From assembly GCF_026711005.1 (NCBI RefSeq), contig NZ_JAPPVJ010000009.1, positions 1-64,000 on the forward strand: a stretch of DNA of 64,000 bases, given 5' to 3'. The position numbers and the translations under genes were made by a program. Positions 6,802 through 15,322 of the stretch are shown here, piece after piece; the first letter of the stretch is position 1; every line of letters starts with the position of its first letter. Source of the stretch: Sphingobacterium sp. UT-1RO-CII-1 (GTDB lineage: Bacteria > Bacteroidota > Bacteroidia > Sphingobacteriales > Sphingobacteriaceae). The notes beneath the pieces are model-generated. The model was not told where the DNA came from. It worked only from the letters and a program-made list of their open reading frames with translations, and searched no databases.

Positions 6802-8637
6802 ATGAAGACATATTTTAGACTGTTGTCATTTGCTAAACCAATCAGCAAGTTTGCAATACCCTATGTTTTTTGTACAATAATCACGGTTGTATTTGGGACT
6901 TTAAACTTGGCTTTGTTGATGCCGCTTTTATCCGTGTTGTTTAAAAGCGGTAAGGAGGTCGTAGAAACAGCAGTGCCTTTATTGCAAAGACCAGAGCACT
7001 TTTACGAAATAAAAGATTGGTTCAGTTATCTGTCCAATACATTGTATGTAGAGCTGGGACCTTATGAGGCACTTAAATATATTTGTATTGTTATCGTGAT
7101 TTCTGTGTTTATCTCTAATCTTTTTCGCTATTTATGTCAACGGATTATGGAGAACTTTAGGATACATACGTTGTTGAAGTTACGTAAAGCAGTGTTTGAT
7201 AGTGTAATGGAACTTCATTTAGGTTTTTTTTCAAACCAGCGGAAAGGGGATGTTATTTCTAAAATTGCTTCAGATGTACAAACTGTTCAGTATTCGGTGA
7301 CAGGGACACTGCAGGTAGTGTTTAAGGAACCGCTTCAGTTAATCGCTTATTTAGTTGCTTTATTTTTACTGTCTCCGCAATTGACATTGTTTTCAATGGC
7401 AGTTATTCCGGTTTCTGCTTTTTTGATAGCGCGTATTGTGAAAGGCTTAAAGAAAGAAGCACGCGCAGGACAAGAGTCTTTTGCTAATATGATTACATAT
7501 CTGGATGAAGCGTTGTCAGGTATAAAAATTATTAAATCTTTTAATGCAACAAGATTTGTTAAAGATCGTTTTCACAACGAGAATGAGGAATTTGCTTCCA
7601 TCATGCGTAAAATGGCTGCAAGACAACAAATGAGTTCGCCTGTTTCAGAGTTGTTGGGGGTTATTATGGTGGCCATTATATTATTGTATGGCGGAAGTTT
7701 GGTGTTGTCAGGGGAAGGAAGTTTATCAGCTGAAGCATTCATTACCTATATCGGTATTTTTTCGCAGGTAATGCGTCCGGCTAAAGCATTAACAGATTCA
7801 TTTAGTGGTATTCATAATGGTCTTGCAGCGGGAGAACGTGTGTTGGAACTCATTGATGAAAAATGTCTGGTTGAGGATAAGGAAAATGCAATTGCTGTAA
7901 ATTCATTTGAAAATGCTATTCAATTTAAAAATGTTGATTTTAGTTACGGTGAGCGTACTGTTCTTAAGAAACTTAATCTTTCGATAGAAAAAGGACAAAC
8001 CGTAGCATTAGTAGGACCTTCGGGAGGAGGGAAATCAACATTGATTGACTTGATACCCCGTTTTATGGATGTTAAATCAGGCGCTATTTATTTTGATGCT
8101 ACAGATGTAAGAGATATAAAACAAGATTCTTTGCGAAATTTAATTGGCATGGTAAATCAAGAGTCTATATTATTTAATGATAGTATTTTTAACAATATAG
8201 CTTTTGCGCGTCCGGATTCTACACAGGAAGAGGTAGAAAATGCGGCGAGAATTGCAAATGCACATGAGTTTATCGTACATACAGAATTTGGCTATCAAAC
8301 AAATATAGGAGATCGGGGTGCAAAGTTGTCAGGAGGGCAGAGGCAGCGTATTTGTATAGCAAGAGCTGTATTGCGCAATCCACCTATTATGTTGTTGGAT
8401 GAAGCTACATCTGCTTTGGACACCGAGTCTGAAAAATTGGTGCAGGAGTCTTTGTATAAGTTGATGGAAAACAGAACGACAGTCGTTATAGCTCATCGTT
8501 TGAGTACTATACAAAATGCAGATAAAATTGTGGTTATAGATGGAGGACGTATTGTGGAGGAAGGTACACACCAAGAGTTGGTTAATAAAGAAGGGCTGTA
8601 TAAAAGGTTGATAGATATGCAGCAGTTTGTTGATTAG
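6802..8637 (+). CDS. ABC transporter, MsbA-like (permease-ATPase fusion)
   Basis: A 611-residue half-transporter: about 340 residues with six membrane helices (ABC transmembrane type 1), then an ATPase domain. Walker A is GPSGGGKST (near 404), the ABC signature LSGGQRQRI (near 508), Walker B MLLDEATSALD (near 530) and the switch histidine AHRLST (near 563). All catalytic residues are present. The domain order and length match MsbA, the inner-membrane flippase for lipid A core, and related multidrug exporters; single-copy linkage to core genes favours MsbA, but sequence alone does not settle the cargo. It has its own promoter and terminator. Confidence 0.88.
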   Translation: MKTYFRLLSFAKPISKFAIPYVFCTIITVVFGTLNLALLMPLLSVLFKSGKEVVETAVPLLQRPEHFYEIKDWFSYLSNTLYVELGPYEALKYICIVIVISVFISNLFRYLCQRIMENFRIHTLLKLRKAVFDSVMELHLGFFSNQRKGDVISKIASDVQTVQYSVTGTLQVVFKEPLQLIAYLVALFLLSPQLTLFSMAVIPVSAFLIARIVKGLKKEARAGQESFANMITYLDEALSGIKIIKSFNATRFVKDRFHNENEEFASIMRKMAARQQMSSPVSELLGVIMVAIILLYGGSLVLSGEGSLSAEAFITYIGIFSQVMRPAKALTDSFSGIHNGLAAGERVLELIDEKCLVEDKENAIAVNSFENAIQFKNVDFSYGERTVLKKLNLSIEKGQTVALVGPSGGGKSTLIDLIPRFMDVKSGAIYFDATDVRDIKQDSLRNLIGMVNQESILFNDSIFNNIAFARPDSTQEEVENAARIANAHEFIVHTEFGYQTNIGDRGAKLSGGQRQRICIARAVLRNPPIMLLDEATSALDTESEKLVQESLYKLMENRTTVVIAHRLSTIQNADKIVVIDGGRIVEEGTHQELVNKEGLYKRLIDMQQFVD

Positions 8638-8645
8638 TAGAATAG

Positions 8646-8672
8646 AAAGGCGATTGAAAAATCGCTTTTTTC
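8646..8672 (+). terminator. terminator after the ABC exporter
   Basis: Stem GCGATT (8650-8655) with AATCGC (8660-8665), loop GAAA, flanked by AAA and a T-run, directly after the stop codon. Confidence 0.8.
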
Positions 8673-8684
8673 TTTGCTATTTGG

Positions 8685-8692
8685 TACATTTG
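8685..8692 (+). promoter_or_regulatory. candidate -7 element for mqnE
   Basis: TACATTTG matches TAnnTTTG and lies 18 bases before the mqnE ATG, just past the preceding terminator. The -33 match is poor. Confidence 0.45.
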
Positions 8693-8710
8693 TTTAGATA
8701 GGAAAAAGAA

Positions 8711-9910
8711 ATGAACGCAACGCAAAAGCTTGAATTTTTAATAAGAGATAAGAATTTAGACGCCGACTTAAAATATATTGCAGAAAAGGTTATCGATGAA
8801 AATCGTATTACTTTTGATGAAGGAGTTATATTGTATGAACGAGGTGAGTTGGGCTACCTAGGTGTTTTAGCCAATTATATACGGGAAAAAAGACATGGAG
8901 ATTACACCTATTTCAATAGAAATTTTCATATAGAACCTACTAACGTATGTGTCTATGATTGTAAGTTCTGCGCCTATTCGAGGTTGATAAAAGAGCGTGA
9001 CCAGGGATGGGAGATGGATGTGGATGGCATGATGGAAGTGGTGCGTAAATATGACGGAGAACCCGTGACAGAGGTGCATATAACAGGTGGAGTTGTGCCG
9101 AAGCAAAACCTAGACTTTTATGCCGACTTTTTTAAGAGATGTAAAGCACATAGACCAGATTTGCATATTAAAGGTTTAACTCCAGTAGAATATTATTATA
9201 TATTTAAAAAAGCAAAGCTTAGCCATTATGAAGGGTTGAAGTATTTGCAGGAATGCGGACTGGACTCAATGCCAGGAGGTGGAGCTGAGATTTTTGATCC
9301 GGAAATACGTGAAAAAATAGCTGGAGATAAATGTACAGCGGAGCAATGGCTGGATATTCACGAACAAGCCCATTCTTTAGGAATGCGGACCAATGCTACT
9401 ATGCTTTATGGCCACATAGAAGAGTTTAGGCATCGGGTAGACCATATGGATCGATTAAGACAGTTGCAGGATAAAACAGGAGGATTTCAGACATTTATAC
9501 CGTTGAAGTTTAGAAATCAAGGTCATCAGATGTCGCATGTACCCGAAGTTTCTGTGATTGAAGATTTGAGAAACTATGCCGTAGCGCGTATTTATATGGA
9601 TAATTTTGACCATATCAAAGCTTATTGGGCTATGATATCTCGGGATACAGCTCAGCTTTCTTTAGCTTTTGGGGTAGATGATATTGATGGCACATTGGAT
9701 GATACGACTAAAATATATTCGATGGCAGGCGCAGAGGAGCAAAATCCTGGAATGAGTACACAAGAGGTGGTAGAGCTGATTAGAAATGTGGGAAGACACC
9801 CTATTGAAAGGGATACATTGTATGAAGTTGTAACTGATTACAGGAATGTAGTGTTTGAAGGTGCTGTAAAGCCAAAATATTATTCTTTACCTGTGGTAGA
9901 ACAAAAATAG
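8711..9910 (+). CDS. mqnE: aminofutalosine synthase (radical SAM)
   Basis: Second step of the futalosine route to menaquinone: joins 3-[(1-carboxyvinyl)oxy]benzoate with the adenosyl radical of SAM to give aminofutalosine. The [4Fe-4S] ligands are C80, C84 and C87 in NVCVYDCKFCAYSR. Further marks are HITGGVVPKQ, the MPGGGAEIFDP segment, and TNATMLYGHIE, which are shared by MqnE and MqnC. Total length 399 and the LTPVEYYYIFKKAKLSHYEG region favour MqnE. It is followed after four bases by a phosphatase gene and then mqnA, forming a menaquinone operon. Confidence 0.93.
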   Translation: MNATQKLEFLIRDKNLDADLKYIAEKVIDENRITFDEGVILYERGELGYLGVLANYIREKRHGDYTYFNRNFHIEPTNVCVYDCKFCAYSRLIKERDQGWEMDVDGMMEVVRKYDGEPVTEVHITGGVVPKQNLDFYADFFKRCKAHRPDLHIKGLTPVEYYYIFKKAKLSHYEGLKYLQECGLDSMPGGGAEIFDPEIREKIAGDKCTAEQWLDIHEQAHSLGMRTNATMLYGHIEEFRHRVDHMDRLRQLQDKTGGFQTFIPLKFRNQGHQMSHVPEVSVIEDLRNYAVARIYMDNFDHIKAYWAMISRDTAQLSLAFGVDDIDGTLDDTTKIYSMAGAEEQNPGMSTQEVVELIRNVGRHPIERDTLYEVVTDYRNVVFEGAVKPKYYSLPVVEQK

Positions 9911-9914
9911 AGTA

Positions 9915-10541
9915 GTGAAGAAAACTTTTTATTTTATAAGACACGGACAGACTGACTTAAATAAAAAAGGTATAGTGCAAGGAAGGGGCATTGACTCGCC
10001 ATTAAATGAGCAGGGAGAAATGCAATCTAAAGCTTTTTTTGAAGCGTATAAAGAAATACCTTTTGATAAAATTTATACCTCGACTTTATTAAGAACAAGG
10101 CAAACAATTGCTTCATTTGTAGAACTGGGGATTCCAAGCGAGGAACTATCTGGCTTAGATGAGATAAGCTGGGGAACCTATGAGGGAAAAGTGCAGGATG
10201 AATCGATTATGAAAGGTTTTGAAGAGCTGATTTTAGCGTGGAAAAACAATGACTTGGATAAAGCCGTAGAGCAAGGTGAATCGCCTAATGAGTTGGTTGC
10301 ACGACAAAAAAAAGCAATAGAATATATGTTGGCTCAACCCGATGAGCAGACGGTGCTGGTATGTATGCATGGGCGTGCACTAAGGGTGATGCTTTGTCAT
10401 TTGTCGGGTGTTCCTGTTCATAAAATGTATGAGTTTTTACATACAAATACAGCTTTGTATATTCTTGAATTTGAAAACGATCTGTTTTCAATAGTTGATC
10501 ATTATAATATTAAACATTTGGAGCTTCTATTAGATGAGTAA
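9915..10541 (+). CDS. histidine phosphatase family protein
   Basis: A 208-residue member of the phosphoglycerate mutase-like superfamily. The catalytic RHG motif is at the start (FIRHGQTDLN); STLLRTRQT and the second histidine in VCMHGRALRV complete the phosphate pocket. Start is GTG (9915-9917), four bases after mqnE; the 3' end overlaps mqnA by eight bases, so translation is probably coupled. Its substrate is unknown. Being embedded between mqnE and mqnA it may act on a phosphorylated metabolite linked to menaquinone, but no step of the futalosine route needs a phosphatase, so this is only suggestive. Confidence 0.85.
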   Translation: MKKTFYFIRHGQTDLNKKGIVQGRGIDSPLNEQGEMQSKAFFEAYKEIPFDKIYTSTLLRTRQTIASFVELGIPSEELSGLDEISWGTYEGKVQDESIMKGFEELILAWKNNDLDKAVEQGESPNELVARQKKAIEYMLAQPDEQTVLVCMHGRALRVMLCHLSGVPVHKMYEFLHTNTALYILEFENDLFSIVDHYNIKHLELLLDE

Positions 10542-11256
10542 AATTTCTATATCTGCAGTTTCTTATACCAATACACTTCCTTTTTTACAAGGTATACGGA
10601 ATGCAGAAATTATGGGTGATATTGATTTGCATTTAGATTACCCAAGCGAATGTGCGCGCAAGGTTTTAACAGGTGAAGTGGATATGGGAGTAATACCTGT
10701 GGCTGCTTTGGCGGAGATGGACAACTTTTTTATAATCGGTGATTTTTGTATCGGGAGTGATGGAGCAGTTGATTCGGTATTTGTTTTTTCTCAAAAACCG
10801 ATTGAGGAGGTTGAAACATTATCTCTGGATGAACAGTCTAGGACATCAAACGGCTTAGCCCGAATATTGCTGAAACATTATTGGAAAAAAGAGGTGAAAA
10901 TTGTCGGTGCTGAAGAAAATGCGGATGCCTATGTTTTGATAGGTGACCGTACATTTGGAAAAAAGGAGAATGTACCTTATGCGTATGATCTTGGTCATTA
11001 TTGGAAGGAGTTGACAGGCTTACCTTTTGCATATGCAGTTTGGGTAGCGAATAAAGCTTTGCCAGAAGAATTTGTAGTGAAATTTAATAAAGCACTTGCC
11101 GAAGGAGTGACGCAAACGGAAGAAGTGTTGATTGGACTTCCGCAATATCCGAATTTTAACTTAAAGAAGTATTTGACGGAAAATTTAAGTTATGACCTGG
11201 ATGAGGGTAAAAAGAAAGCGATTCAACAGTATTTAAATTATTTTCGATCATTGTAG
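10534..11256 (+). CDS. mqnA: chorismate dehydratase
   Basis: First step of the futalosine pathway: dehydrates chorismate to 3-[(1-carboxyvinyl)oxy]benzoate. The 240-residue protein has the MqnA hallmarks: SAVSYTNTLPFLQGI at the N-terminus, DYPSECARKVLTGEVDMGVI, the segment SRTSNGLARILLKHYW, and YDLGHYWKELTGLPFAYAVW. It adopts a periplasmic-binding-protein-like fold but has no signal peptide, consistent with a cytoplasmic enzyme. The start overlaps the phosphatase gene. With mqnE it supplies the first two pathway enzymes; MqnB, MqnC and MqnD must be encoded elsewhere. Confidence 0.93.
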   Translation: MSKISISAVSYTNTLPFLQGIRNAEIMGDIDLHLDYPSECARKVLTGEVDMGVIPVAALAEMDNFFIIGDFCIGSDGAVDSVFVFSQKPIEEVETLSLDEQSRTSNGLARILLKHYWKKEVKIVGAEENADAYVLIGDRTFGKKENVPYAYDLGHYWKELTGLPFAYAVWVANKALPEEFVVKFNKALAEGVTQTEEVLIGLPQYPNFNLKKYLTENLSYDLDEGKKKAIQQYLNYFRSL

Positions 11257-11287
11257 GTAGATAAAATAGTGTTGAATTGTTATATAT

Positions 11288-11322
11288 AGTCAGAGCTCGT
11301 TTTAATACAACGAGCTCTGACT
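11288..11322. terminator. 14-bp perfect hairpin between convergent genes
   Basis: Arms AGTCAGAGCTCGTT (11288-11301) and AACGAGCTCTGACT (11309-11322) are fully complementary around a seven-base loop. It sits between mqnA and the DUF423 gene. Unlike the other terminators here it has no real T-run on either side, so it may act as an RNA-end stabiliser or a weak terminator. Confidence 0.55.
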
Positions 11323-11345
11323 ATTATAGGAGCGATTTATGGCAT

Positions 11346-11726
11346 TTAACCATTTATAAAACTGACCAATAGTGATATCCAGCCTATAATAAGTATTAAT
11401 CCACCTAAGGGGGTGATAGGGCCCAAAAAACGTAATCTGATTTTCCAAAAGTCGCCAAAAGATAATAAGTAGATACTGGTGGAAAATAAAAATGTACCTA
11501 TGCTGATGCCATAATAACTTAAACGCATACTGTACATAGAAAAATCTCCTACATAACCAATAATAAGTAAAGAAAGGGCAGCATACATTTGATAGCGTAC
11601 ACCTACCTCAAAGGATTGTAGTTTTTCTTCTGATATTAACTTTTTGAAAGCATGTGCGCCAAAAGCTCCTAATAAAATCGCCGTAATGCCGAATAAGGCT
11701 GCTGTAATTAAGACGGTTTGATTCAT
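11346..11726 (-). CDS. DUF423 family inner-membrane protein
   Basis: A 126-residue hydrophobic protein with four predicted membrane helices. The N-terminal ALFGITAILLGAFGAHAFKK is the DUF423 (YgdD-like) signature, and the C-terminal FLGPITPLGGLILIIGW also fits. The molecular role of the family is not known. It begins two bases after the rhodanese-thioredoxin gene ends, so the two are an operon. Confidence 0.88.
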   Translation of the reverse strand: MNQTVLITAALFGITAILLGAFGAHAFKKLISEEKLQSFEVGVRYQMYAALSLLIIGYVGDFSMYSMRLSYYGISIGTFLFSTSIYLLSFGDFWKIRLRFLGPITPLGGLILIIGWISLLVSFING

Positions 11727-11728
11727 GA

Positions 11729-12412
11729 TTATTTATAGGATTTTAGAATGTCTAAAAGAGCTTGTTCTTCGATTAATGCGGAATGTTGCCAGACTAACTC
11801 TCCTTTTTTATAAAGTTCAAGACGCGGTAGAGCCTTTATTTGTAGTTCTTTTAATAAAGAAGCATTTTGATCTGCATCAATAAAAACGACCTCTACACCA
11901 TAACTTTTGTTTTCGTTAATTTTCTCGAGGTAAGGTTTCATTTTTCGGCAAGGAGCACACCATTTTGCGGTATAGTCGATAAGTACTAAATGGTTGTTTG
12001 ATTTTAATTTGTCAAATTCATTGCGGCTGATACCTTTAGTGTTATCAGTGTCATCGAGGTTGCTATTTGCACGCATTTTAAGCATGCCTCCGTCTAGTTC
12101 ATAAACTTTATACCCTTGGTCTGTTAATAACTTTGCCGCGCTTTCACTACGGCCTCCGCTAAAACAAAAGAGATAAATAGGTTGCTTTTTATCAAGCTTG
12201 GAAATTTCGGATTTAAATACCTCAGGCTGGTTCCAGTCTATATTTTTAGCGTGAAGAATTGTCCCGTTTTTAAATTCTTCCGCTGTGCGGACATCGAGTA
12301 GGGTAATATTGTTGTTATCAACTTTGTTTAAGAAGTCATCTGCTGATAATTTTGTTTGCGCTGTAATAGTGGATACGCAGAATAGGCTTATAAAAAAAAT
12401 AATATATCGCAT
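11729..12412 (-). CDS. exported rhodanese-thioredoxin fusion protein
   Basis: Signal peptide MRYIIFFISLFCVSTITAQ, then a rhodanese domain (about 20-115) with the active-site loop CFSGGRS (cysteine near 83), then a thioredoxin domain (about 125-225) with WCAPCRKMKP (cysteines near 152 and 155). It should be periplasmic, with a sulfur-transfer or persulfide site and a disulfide-exchange site in one chain. I chose the ATG at 12412 because the -7 promoter element (12432-12439) and the preceding terminator (12447-12471) lie inside the extension that a start at 12454 would create. The physiological substrate is unknown. Confidence 0.87.
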   Translation of the reverse strand: MRYIIFFISLFCVSTITAQTKLSADDFLNKVDNNNITLLDVRTAEEFKNGTILHAKNIDWNQPEVFKSEISKLDKKQPIYLFCFSGGRSESAAKLLTDQGYKVYELDGGMLKMRANSNLDDTDNTKGISRNEFDKLKSNNHLVLIDYTAKWCAPCRKMKPYLEKINENKSYGVEVVFIDADQNASLLKELQIKALPRLELYKKGELVWQHSALIEEQALLDILKSYK

Positions 12413-12431
12413 CTTAGTTTGTTTTGATAAA

Positions 12432-12439
12432 CAAAGGTA
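12432..12439 (-). promoter_or_regulatory. candidate -7 element for the rhodanese-thioredoxin gene
   Basis: Minus strand TACCTTTG matches TAnnTTTG. It predicts transcription from about 12425, leaving a short leader before the ATG at 12412, and rules against the longer start at 12454. Confidence 0.5.
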
Positions 12440-12446
12440 AGAATAA

Positions 12447-12471
12447 CGCATCACTTTAATAAAGTGATGCG
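12447..12471 (-). terminator. terminator after the yceI-like gene
   Basis: Near-perfect palindrome with arms CGCATCACTTT and AAAGTGATGCG and a short AT loop, 16 bases past the YceI-family stop. The T-run is weak (GTTATTC). Confidence 0.65.
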
Positions 12472-12486
12472 CTTTATTTGCTTATA

Positions 12487-13077
12487 TTAGTTTTTTACAA
12501 CCTCTACGTTTACTATAATGTCAACATTGGCAGCAACAGCGGGTATTCCGCTAGGAAGTATGTCGTTATAGCTAACATTGTAATCTAATCTATTAATAGT
12601 AGTTTTAGCAGTGAAACCGGCGCGTGTCATGCCCCAAGGGTCAGTTATGATTCCATTATTTTGAGTAACTTCGAAACTAACTTGTTTTGTGATATCACGT
12701 ATAGTTAAGTCACCTATTAAAGTAAACTGTCCATTAGTTCCTTTCTTTAATACGCCATTTTTGAATGTAAGTTTAGGGAATTTTTCTACATTGAAGAAAT
12801 CATCACTTTTTAAGTGTGTATCTCGTGCTTCAACACGTGTGTTTATGCTGTTGGCGTCTATGCTAAAATTAACTTTGGCGCCCTCAAAGTTGTCAGCAGT
12901 TTTTGCATCTACGGATCCTTCAAGGCTAGTGAATTCGCCATCAATCATAGCGAGGCCTAAATGTTTAACGGCGAAACGTGCATTTGTGTGCGCAGGATCA
13001 ACGGACCAACCAACTTGTGCAAAGGCTGTATGAAACAAAATGCCAACAGCAACGAATAGTTTTAAAATAGTTTTCAT
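12487..13077 (-). CDS. YceI family periplasmic protein
   Basis: A 196-residue secreted protein. Signal peptide MKTILKLFVAVGILFHTAFA is followed by the YceI lipocalin-like beta-barrel: WSVDPAHTNARFAVKHLGL, then KFPKLTFKNGVLKKG and GDLTIRDITKQVSFEV, and a C-terminal beta strand. Members bind isoprenoid-like lipids such as polyprenyl chains; the ligand here is not known. Start chosen at 13077 because the signal peptide begins there; 12 upstream in-frame residues look non-coding. A small hairpin (13098-13111) lies in the leader. Confidence 0.9.
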   Translation of the reverse strand: MKTILKLFVAVGILFHTAFAQVGWSVDPAHTNARFAVKHLGLAMIDGEFTSLEGSVDAKTADNFEGAKVNFSIDANSINTRVEARDTHLKSDDFFNVEKFPKLTFKNGVLKKGTNGQFTLIGDLTIRDITKQVSFEVTQNNGIITDPWGMTRAGFTAKTTINRLDYNVSYNDILPSGIPAVAANVDIIVNVEVVKN

Positions 13078-13452
13078 ATGTATATAAATTATTCTGAGAG
13101 CCCGTGAGCTCAATTTGTTTTTTAATAACTATATGAAATACTCATCTGTCTTTGTGTTTCTTGATGTTTGTATGTTTATCTGTATCAATGAAACTCGTTC
13201 GACTCGGTTTTTAAAACATGAGAATTTCATACCTGTACTATTTATTTAAAACAAAGTTAGCAGACCAAAAAGTGAAAAGCATTGATCTATGATAAGAACA
13301 GTAAAATGATAGATAATGTTTGATTTAGAGTAGAATAACTGAAAATAGTTTCACCAATGTCATTTTATCTATTACAGACTATGAAACGAATTGGACTAAA
13401 AGTAGTATTTTAGAGTAATCAATTAGGTTCGCAGTTTTAGTCAAGAGTTTTA
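13078..13452. other. 375-bp divergent intergenic region
   Basis: AT-rich spacer between the leftward YceI-family gene and the rightward esterase gene. It holds a hairpin (minus strand GAGCT-CACG-GGCTC, 13098-13111) 21 bases from the YceI start, and a minus-strand TAACTTTG (13252-13259) as a possible YceI -7 element. No ORF, tRNA or repeat is evident in the rest. Confidence 0.5.
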
Positions 13453-14148
13453 TTGTATATGGTTAGGTGTTTTGTCTTTTTTGTAGTTTTTACTATTAGT
13501 AACTATTTGTTTGCACAGCAAACGGCTGTGAAAAATAAGACCGCTTATAATTTTCTGGTAGATGAGGAAAAGTATGATGAAGCAATTAAAAGTCCTTTGT
13601 TAATTTTTTTACATGGACGAAGTCTTTCAGGTACGGATCTGAATAGAGTAAAAAGATATGGCGTTCTTTATGCTAAAAGTAGAGGGCTGGAAATACCTTC
13701 TTCACTAATTGTAGCTCCGCAAACGAATAATGGTTGGGACCCTGATAAAGTAAAAGAAGTGTTGGATTATATGATGAAACATTATAATGTAGACGAAAAT
13801 CGCGTTTATGTATGTGGAATGAGTATGGGAGGTTATGGCACTATGGATTTTGTTGGGAAGTATCCTGAATCGATAGCGGCAGCGGTGGCGATATGTGGAG
13901 GAGGAACACTTAAATATGCGGAAAATTTAGCCAAAGTACCTGTCTGGCTGCAACATGGTAGTGCAGATAGGGCGGTGCCAAGTTCGGAATCGAAGAAGAT
14001 CTATAAAGCTATAAAAACTGCAAATCCTGATGCCGATGCAACACTAACTATAATCTCAGGAGGAACACATGGTAGTGTTGAGCGTTTATTTCATAGAGAT
14101 GAAATTTATGAGTGGATGTTTAAATATACGAAGGAAACGAGTTTGTGA
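13453..14148 (+). CDS. secreted alpha/beta hydrolase (esterase-like)
   Basis: A 231-residue protein with a signal peptide (MYMVRCFVFFVVFTISNYLF, cut near AQQ), so periplasmic or secreted. The fold is shown by LLIFLHGRSLSG (oxyanion loop), the nucleophile elbow GMSMGGYG with S124, an aspartate in GSADRAVPSS near 173, and the histidine in SGGTHGS near 206. The triad is complete. It resembles dienelactone hydrolase/phospholipase-carboxylesterase and prolyl-oligopeptidase-like esterases in Bacteroidota; the substrate cannot be read from the sequence. Start could also be the second ATG (MVRCF). It is monocistronic. Confidence 0.82.
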   Translation: MYMVRCFVFFVVFTISNYLFAQQTAVKNKTAYNFLVDEEKYDEAIKSPLLIFLHGRSLSGTDLNRVKRYGVLYAKSRGLEIPSSLIVAPQTNNGWDPDKVKEVLDYMMKHYNVDENRVYVCGMSMGGYGTMDFVGKYPESIAAAVAICGGGTLKYAENLAKVPVWLQHGSADRAVPSSESKKIYKAIKTANPDADATLTIISGGTHGSVERLFHRDEIYEWMFKYTKETSL

Positions 14149-14207
14149 TAAAGTGAGGATATTTTGCTAATGTGGATTTCAAAAAAGTTGTTTAATAGCG
14201 GAAATAA

Positions 14208-14257
14208 AAAAGCCTTTACTTCAAAACCTAAATTAGGAAGGGTAGTAAAGGCTTTTA
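14208..14257. terminator. bidirectional terminator
   Basis: Arms AAAAGCCTTTACT (14208-14220) and AGTAAAGGCTTTT (14244-14256) around a 23-base loop containing a smaller TTCAAAACCTAAATTAGG stretch, between the esterase gene and the DUF5606 gene. Confidence 0.75.
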
Positions 14258-14273
14258 TAGATAAAGAGTTTGT

Positions 14274-14681
14274 TTAGCTTTGTAAAGGAGCAGGAGCTTC
14301 TTCGTCAAATAGCGGTAACTCTTTAATAATATTGTACCATGTAATTATCTTTTTGATATCAGAAGAATAGACACGAGACTCGTCGTGACCAGGGGCTACT
14401 TCACGGAAAAAATCACGCAAGGTGTCGCCACTTGATTTTGCATCAGGTGTATCTACTCCTTTTTCTTTAATCGTTTCGAAAATATCTATTAAACGGATTT
14501 CATCATCATTTCCGTAAATAGTGATATCTTCTAGGGTGGCCATTTTCGTCGTTGAAAGGTTTGCCGTAGATTTTATTTTCTTTTCATCTAATGTTTCTAA
14601 GATAAATCCAGCTTTATTCTGACCTATTAATTTGAAAAGTCCAGGTTTTCCTGTTACTGATACCAGTGCTCTTAAATTCAT
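14274..14681 (-). CDS. DUF5606 family protein
   Basis: A 135-residue cytoplasmic protein starting MNLRALVSVTGKPGLFKLIG, the characteristic N-terminus of the Bacteroidota-specific DUF5606 family. The rest contains a small beta domain (IGQNKAGFILETLDEKK) and a C-terminal helical part (SGDTLRDFFREVAPGHDESR). No function is established. Start chosen at 14681; the alternative at 14720 would overlap the cyclophilin gene upstream and adds residues not seen in the family. It lies 19 bases downstream of the cyclophilin gene, probably one transcript. Confidence 0.85.
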   Translation of the reverse strand: MNLRALVSVTGKPGLFKLIGQNKAGFILETLDEKKIKSTANLSTTKMATLEDITIYGNDDEIRLIDIFETIKEKGVDTPDAKSSGDTLRDFFREVAPGHDESRVYSSDIKKIITWYNIIKELPLFDEEAPAPLQS

Positions 14682-14700
14682 AATTGTATATACTGTTGTT

Positions 14701-15159
14701 TTAATCTTCGATAACTTCAATTCCTAAAATGCGATCACCCTGTGCAATGCTATCAACTAAATCAACATTTTCTACTACTTTTCCAAAGCATGTGTGGTTT
14801 CTGTCAAGGTGTGCTGTGTTGTTGCGGCTATGGCATACGAAAAACTGGGATCCGCCTGTATTACGTCCAGCATGTGCCATTGAAAGAACACCACGGTCGT
14901 GATATTGGTTTTCGCCGGTTAGTTCACAATCTATTTTATAGCCTGGCCCACCTGTTCCTGGCATGCCTGTAGCGCCTTCACGTGTATTAGGGCATCCCCC
15001 TTGAATAACGAAGTCAGGAATTACACGATGAAAGGTTAAACCATCGTAATAACCTGATTTTGCTAGTTTAATAAAATTAGCCACAGTATTTGGAGCATCC
15101 TCTGTATAAAACTGTACAGTCATGTCACCTTTTTCCGTCTTGATTATTGCTTTACTCAT
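14701..15159 (-). CDS. peptidyl-prolyl cis-trans isomerase, cyclophilin type
   Basis: A 152-residue cyclophilin without signal peptide, so cytoplasmic. It catalyses proline isomerisation in folding proteins. Typical blocks are NTVANFIKLAKSGYYDGLTF, HRVIPDFVIQGGCPN with the catalytic arginine of the family expected in this area, GVLSMAHAGRNTGGSQFFV, LDRNHTCFGKV and the end VDSIAQGDRI. Length matches the minimal PpiB-type enzyme. Confidence 0.94.
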   Translation of the reverse strand: MSKAIIKTEKGDMTVQFYTEDAPNTVANFIKLAKSGYYDGLTFHRVIPDFVIQGGCPNTREGATGMPGTGGPGYKIDCELTGENQYHDRGVLSMAHAGRNTGGSQFFVCHSRNNTAHLDRNHTCFGKVVENVDLVDSIAQGDRILGIEVIED

Positions 15160-15187
15160 AGTTTTAATAATTTAACTTATGGAGATG

Positions 15188-15195
15188 CAAAGATA
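15188..15195 (-). promoter_or_regulatory. candidate -7 element for the cyclophilin gene
   Basis: Minus strand TATCTTTG matches TAnnTTTG, 28 bases from the start codon. No perfect -33 element is visible. Confidence 0.45.
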
Positions 15196-15322
15196 GAGTT
15201 TCTAGCTGAAAAAGACCATTTTGTTTTTAAGTGTAAGCATTAATCTTCTTTTAGTCAGGTGTTTGGTTTTTAAATCAGTAAGAAATAGTTATATTTAATG
15301 ACCATTTGTAAGCCAAAAAGCG

